Assembly (NCBI GenBank): GCA_023392515.1
Contig: JAEVYX010000050.1
Location: 1-8,702 of the forward strand
Direction: 5' to 3'
From: Bacillota bacterium
GTDB lineage: Bacteria; Bacillota; Clostridia; Christensenellales; Aristaeellaceae
DNA length: 8,702 nucleotides
Positions 6,545 through 8,702 of the stretch are shown piece by piece. Both the position numbers and the translations under genes were made by a program. The notes under the pieces are model-generated. The model worked only from the letters and a program-made list of their open reading frames with translations, did no database searches and was not told the DNA's origin. Each line of letters begins with the position of its first letter. Within the stretch, counting starts at the first letter, position 1.

Positions 6545-7864
6545 TCATTGCCAGATGAGGCCAATCTCATTGATGTACCGGTCGGCATACCAGTATTTCC
6601 CCGTTGACCAGGGCAGTTTCTGACTATATTCACACAACTCTGCCGCTTTCGTACCGCTCGTGCGCAAAAGCTTTCTTGCCTGGTCCATTGTTTTCGTGTC
6701 GCTCTTGCCCACGGAAATGGCAGCGGCTTCAAATGCCTGCATCGTTTCCTGATAGGCATCTTCAAATGCAGTAACTGCCTCCCGCTGTGCTTCCGTTAGG
6801 TTATTCCCGGCATAGTGCTCGATATATTCCCGCAGCTGGTCGGCCACGCCCAAATAGTGTATGGTAAGAAAGCCTGATTTCATCAGCCATTTTGTATACG
6901 CAAAATCCACATAGGAAAGCGGCGGCACATCCACGCCGTACACCTTTTTGATTACCGTCTGCCTGTTTTCCTGGTTGGTGAATGTAAAATTCCATCCCTT
7001 CAAGGCGGTTTTGTACTCCCCTGTGATCACATACGAGCCGAAGCCTGACGCTTCCAGATTTGAGGCAATGGCCAGAAGGGATAAGGCGTCTGCAGCGGTG
7101 ATATCGGTAAAGAAGCTGCCCTGCAATTCTTTAGCCTTTTTGAGAACCTTCACAAGTGATTCCTGATCTTCTTTCAGCTTTTTGAATATGGCAAGAATCA
7201 ACTCACGCTGGCGGCCTGTTCGGCCTATGTCATTGCTGTTGACGGTAGCGTTCTTCCTTGCCCGCAGGTAATCCATGATGCCAGTGCCGTTCAAATGTCG
7301 CAAGCCCTTGCCGTACTTCGTTCCGCTATGCCCCTTGTACGACATTTCCAATTCAAAATCTACGCCGCCCATGGCGTCGCCTAAGGCAGCCATCGCATTC
7401 ATGTCAACCGCGCAATAGTAATCTATTTTGATGCCGCCCAGCACCCACTCCGCCGCACGGCATGCTTTTTGAAGGCCATCTTCCAGGCTTCCGTTTCCGC
7501 AGTTGATGGCGGCGTTCAGCTTGTAGATTCCTTTCACACCAGGAATATATGTAAGCGTATCCCTTGGAAGTGAGACGAAATCCATTGTGTTTTCATCCAG
7601 ATTGACGGCTATCACCATGACGGCATCCGTATGACAGTCTTCCAGCGTCTTCTTGCCTCCGCTTCCCCAATAGCCCTCATGCCCATAATCTATCCCCAGC
7701 AGCAGAATATTGATCATTTTTTGCTGCAGGGTCTTGTATTCCGTAATAGCCTTTGGATTGATAAGGGGATTGGCATATTCCCCCTCTTGCGCATAAGCAC
7801 AGCCAACACCCAAAACCAGGACCAATGTTATGGATAGAATCTTTGCAAGCATACGCATCCGCAT
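6545..7864 (-). CDS. LCP (LytR-CpsA-Psr) family protein with extra C-terminal region
   Basis: The protein has 439 residues. The LCP domain spans about residues 50-230: MINILLLGID (50-59), DAVMVIAVN (80-88), the arginine-containing VSLPRDT (97-103), KLNAAINCG (116-123) and DIGRTGRQRELI (212-223). These contain the conserved Asp and Arg residues that bind polyprenyl pyrophosphate and metal. Family members transfer wall teichoic acid or other glycopolymers from lipid carriers to peptidoglycan outside the membrane. Residues about 240-439 go beyond the core; the final 100 are helix-rich and Glu/Ala/Lys-rich, and I do not recognise them. The N-terminus has a hydrophobic segment ending VGCAYA|Q, which looks cleavable; the Cys lacks a proper lipobox because Gly is at -3. 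The ATG follows GAGGGGGG closely; the ATG two codons later (7858) is also possible. It is the first gene of the leftward run that includes the xylo-oligosaccharide genes, an unusual partner for it. Confidence 0.9.
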   Translation of the reverse strand: MRMRMLAKILSITLVLVLGVGCAYAQEGEYANPLINPKAITEYKTLQQKMINILLLGIDYGHEGYWGSGGKKTLEDCHTDAVMVIAVNLDENTMDFVSLPRDTLTYIPGVKGIYKLNAAINCGNGSLEDGLQKACRAAEWVLGGIKIDYYCAVDMNAMAALGDAMGGVDFELEMSYKGHSGTKYGKGLRHLNGTGIMDYLRARKNATVNSNDIGRTGRQRELILAIFKKLKEDQESLVKVLKKAKELQGSFFTDITAADALSLLAIASNLEASGFGSYVITGEYKTALKGWNFTFTNQENRQTVIKKVYGVDVPPLSYVDFAYTKWLMKSGFLTIHYLGVADQLREYIEHYAGNNLTEAQREAVTAFEDAYQETMQAFEAAAISVGKSDTKTMDQARKLLRTSGTKAAELCEYSQKLPWSTGKYWYADRYINEIGLIWQ

Positions 7865-7952
7865 TTACCCCCCTCATGTATTGTAAAAGCCGCAGCCTTT
7901 CTCCGTGCATTCCTTACAATGTATAGATAAATGCAGTATGATTTCATGCATC

Positions 7953-7958
7953 AATATA
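7953..7958 (-). promoter_or_regulatory. Possible -10 element upstream of the LCP gene
   Basis: The - strand reads TATATT, five of six matches to the -10 consensus, in a very AT-rich stretch about 90 nt before the LCP start. The region at -35 (TGTTCA at 18 nt) is poor. It is the best candidate I see in the 196-nt spacer 7865-8060, but it is weak. Confidence 0.25.
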
Positions 7959-8011
7959 AAAAATTGAGTCATAAAATGAACAGGGTAAAATTTCGAATGA
8001 AATGAAAACCA

Positions 8012-8037
8012 AAAGCAATTTTGAGCTTTCCTATTGC
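8012..8037 (-). terminator. Weak candidate terminator of the cupin gene
   Basis: About 25-50 nt after the cupin stop, the - strand can form either GCAAT/ATTGC or AAAGC/GCTTT, each only 5 bp, followed by TTTTGGTTTTC. The stems are short and AT-rich, so this may only be a pause site, and readthrough into the LCP gene is possible. Confidence 0.25.
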
Positions 8038-8060
8038 CCAAGTGTTCTCTTTCCTTGATT

Positions 8061-8390
8061 TCAATCGACGATAAATAATTTTGCACCTTTTTCCGTTTTG
8101 GATTTGTGCGAGCTGGCATTATCCGCAACCTGATAGCTCATTCCCGGGAGCAATGTTACTTTCGTCCCATCTTCAAGCTCCGTAACCAACATTCCTTCCA
8201 ATACCAGCAGGACATGCCCCCGCTGGCACCAATGATCCGCTTCATACCCCGGCGTATACTCCACCATACGAACGCGGATATTCCCCATTTCAAACGTGCG
8301 CCAATAAGCGTCTCCGGTTATTCCGGGATGCTTTGTCGGGGGCACTTTGCTCCAGTCAACAACTCCAAATGGTACATCTTGAATCGTCAT
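8061..8390 (-). CDS. DHCW-motif cupin fold protein
   Basis: This is a small single-domain cupin of 109 residues. It opens with FGVVDWSKVPPTKHPG and contains ADHWCQRGH (about 51-59), the signature that names the DHCW-motif cupins. This is followed by the beta-barrel strands VLLVLEGMLVTELEDG and TLLPGMSYQVADNASSHKS, then the ending GAKLFIVD. Histidines in the two cupin motifs (HWCQRGH and the later SSHK) suggest a metal site. The biochemical function of this family is not established as far as I know. The ATG follows GAGGAA at 7 nt, and a strong promoter lies upstream, so it is probably expressed on its own. It has no evident link with the sugar genes. The length is normal and the gene looks intact. 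Confidence 0.88.
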   Translation of the reverse strand: MTIQDVPFGVVDWSKVPPTKHPGITGDAYWRTFEMGNIRVRMVEYTPGYEADHWCQRGHVLLVLEGMLVTELEDGTKVTLLPGMSYQVADNASSHKSKTEKGAKLFIVD

Positions 8391-8474
8391 AGCACGCTTC
8401 CTCGCTCTTTATCATTTCAAATGCAAAAACAGCTTCCAATGGGTGTATTCCATTTTCTAGATATATTGCATTAT

Positions 8475-8502
8475 ATTATACACGGAAATGGCATGTTGGC
8501 AA
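8475..8502 (-). promoter_or_regulatory. Sigma-A type promoter of the cupin gene
   Basis: The - strand shows TTGCCA (8497-8502, five of six to TTGACA), a 16-nt spacer and a perfect TATAAT (8475-8480). Transcription should begin near 8468, giving an untranslated leader of about 78 nt. I see no riboswitch-like structure in that leader. Confidence 0.7.
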
Positions 8503-8554
8503 TCACTCATTTCTTTGATGGGCACATCCATTCACGTTATGCATCCTCCGCCAT

Positions 8555-8584
8555 ATAAAAAAAGCACCCCTTGCTAGGTGCTTT
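8555..8584 (-). terminator. Rho-independent terminator for a leftward gene beyond the window
   Basis: On the - strand, AAAGCACC (8577-8584) pairs with GGTGCTTT (8561-8568) over 8 bp, with the loop TAGCAAGG, and continues into a run of T residues (8557-8563). The orientation and position upstream of the cupin promoter mean it ends a transcript entering from the right. Confidence 0.75.
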
Positions 8585-8593
8585 CAGACTGTC

Positions 8594-8611
8594 AAAAAAC
8601 CTCTGGGAGGT
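8594..8611 (-). terminator. Second leftward terminator-like hairpin
   Basis: On the - strand, ACCTC (8607-8611) and GAGGT (8599-8603) flank a 3-nt loop and run directly into TTTTTTG. The 5-bp stem is short but stacks next to the 24-bp palindrome. It sits just ahead of the 8555-8584 terminator, forming a tandem pair. Confidence 0.45.
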
Positions 8612-8702
8612 GTCGGAGGGGGCGCCCCCTCCGACTGTAATTCCGAAGCCAGCGACAGGCTTCGCCTGATTTTTTGGGCTTTGCCCTATAATTATTCTCG
8701 GC
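8594..8702. repeat. Hairpin-dense GC-rich segment, probable interspersed intergenic repeat (runs off the window)
   Basis: This stretch has a perfect 24-bp palindrome (8612-8635, half-site GTCGGAGGGGGC). Next come CGAAGCC/GGCTTCG (8644-8650 with 8658-8664), the competing CAGGC-TTC-GCCTG (8656-8668) followed by ATTTTTT on the + strand, and GGGC-TTT-GCCC (8676-8686). No protein-coding gene is visible from 8391 to 8702. The composition is far more GC-rich than the adjacent spacer. The string TTTTTTGACAGTC on the - strand resembles ends I associate with intergenic repeats of gut Clostridia, but I cannot confirm copy number from one window. Confidence 0.45.

Noticed and set aside
7865..8060. Search for a small RNA, riboswitch or small gene in the cupin-LCP spacer
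   Set aside because: The spacer is AT-rich with only short dyads, and the one open frame across it (7874-8128) has no ribosome site or family features; nothing can be supported beyond a weak promoter and terminator.
8106..8558. A 150-codon open frame on the + strand opposite the cupin gene
   Set aside because: It is antisense to a well-recognised cupin, has no family features, and covers the cupin promoter; it is a frame shadow.
1..8702. CRISPR array, tRNA or rRNA gene, or transposase
   Set aside because: No regularly spaced direct repeats, no cloverleaf or rRNA-like sequence, and no transposase motifs were seen on either strand.

Overview
The window looks like chromosomal DNA of a fibre-degrading anaerobic Firmicute, probably a gut, rumen or digester Clostridia lineage. 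This is inferred from the YesM/YesN plus LplA/LplB/LplC gene set, the strong AGGAGG-type ribosome binding sites, the mid-range GC content with GC-rich coding DNA and AT-rich spacers, and closest resemblance to Bacillus/Clostridia families. I cannot fix the genus.

Layout. On the + strand, positions 1-1555 hold the 3' end of a YesM-type sensor kinase and a complete YesN-type response regulator with an AraC output domain. All other genes lie on the - strand. Read in their own direction, they are a DHCW-motif cupin with a good promoter of its own (8390-8061), then a run of five: an LCP (LytR-CpsA-Psr) family protein (7864-6545), a GH8 reducing-end xylose-releasing exo-oligoxylanase (6473-5352), a solute-binding protein (5219-3564), and two ABC permeases (3478-2513 and 2456-1545). 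The last permease and the response regulator converge and overlap by 11 bp. The right edge (8555-8702) has no gene. It is densely packed with hairpins: two leftward terminators, a 24-bp perfect palindrome and further inverted repeats.

How the genes fit together. The two-component pair probably senses an extracellular sugar and switches on the transport operon that faces it. The binding protein and two permeases would import an oligosaccharide, and the GH8 enzyme, which has no signal peptide, would trim it in the cytoplasm from its reducing end. By analogy with the GH8 enzyme the substrate is most likely a xylo-oligosaccharide. No ATPase subunit is encoded here, so a shared MsmX-type ATPase elsewhere is expected.

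I found no clearly new multi-gene system. The points most worth a second look are: the binding protein has an ordinary signal-peptidase-I signal instead of a lipobox, as may the LCP protein; hairpins bracket the binding-protein message; an LCP gene with an unfamiliar C-terminal region precedes the sugar genes; and the right edge may be part of an interspersed repeat.
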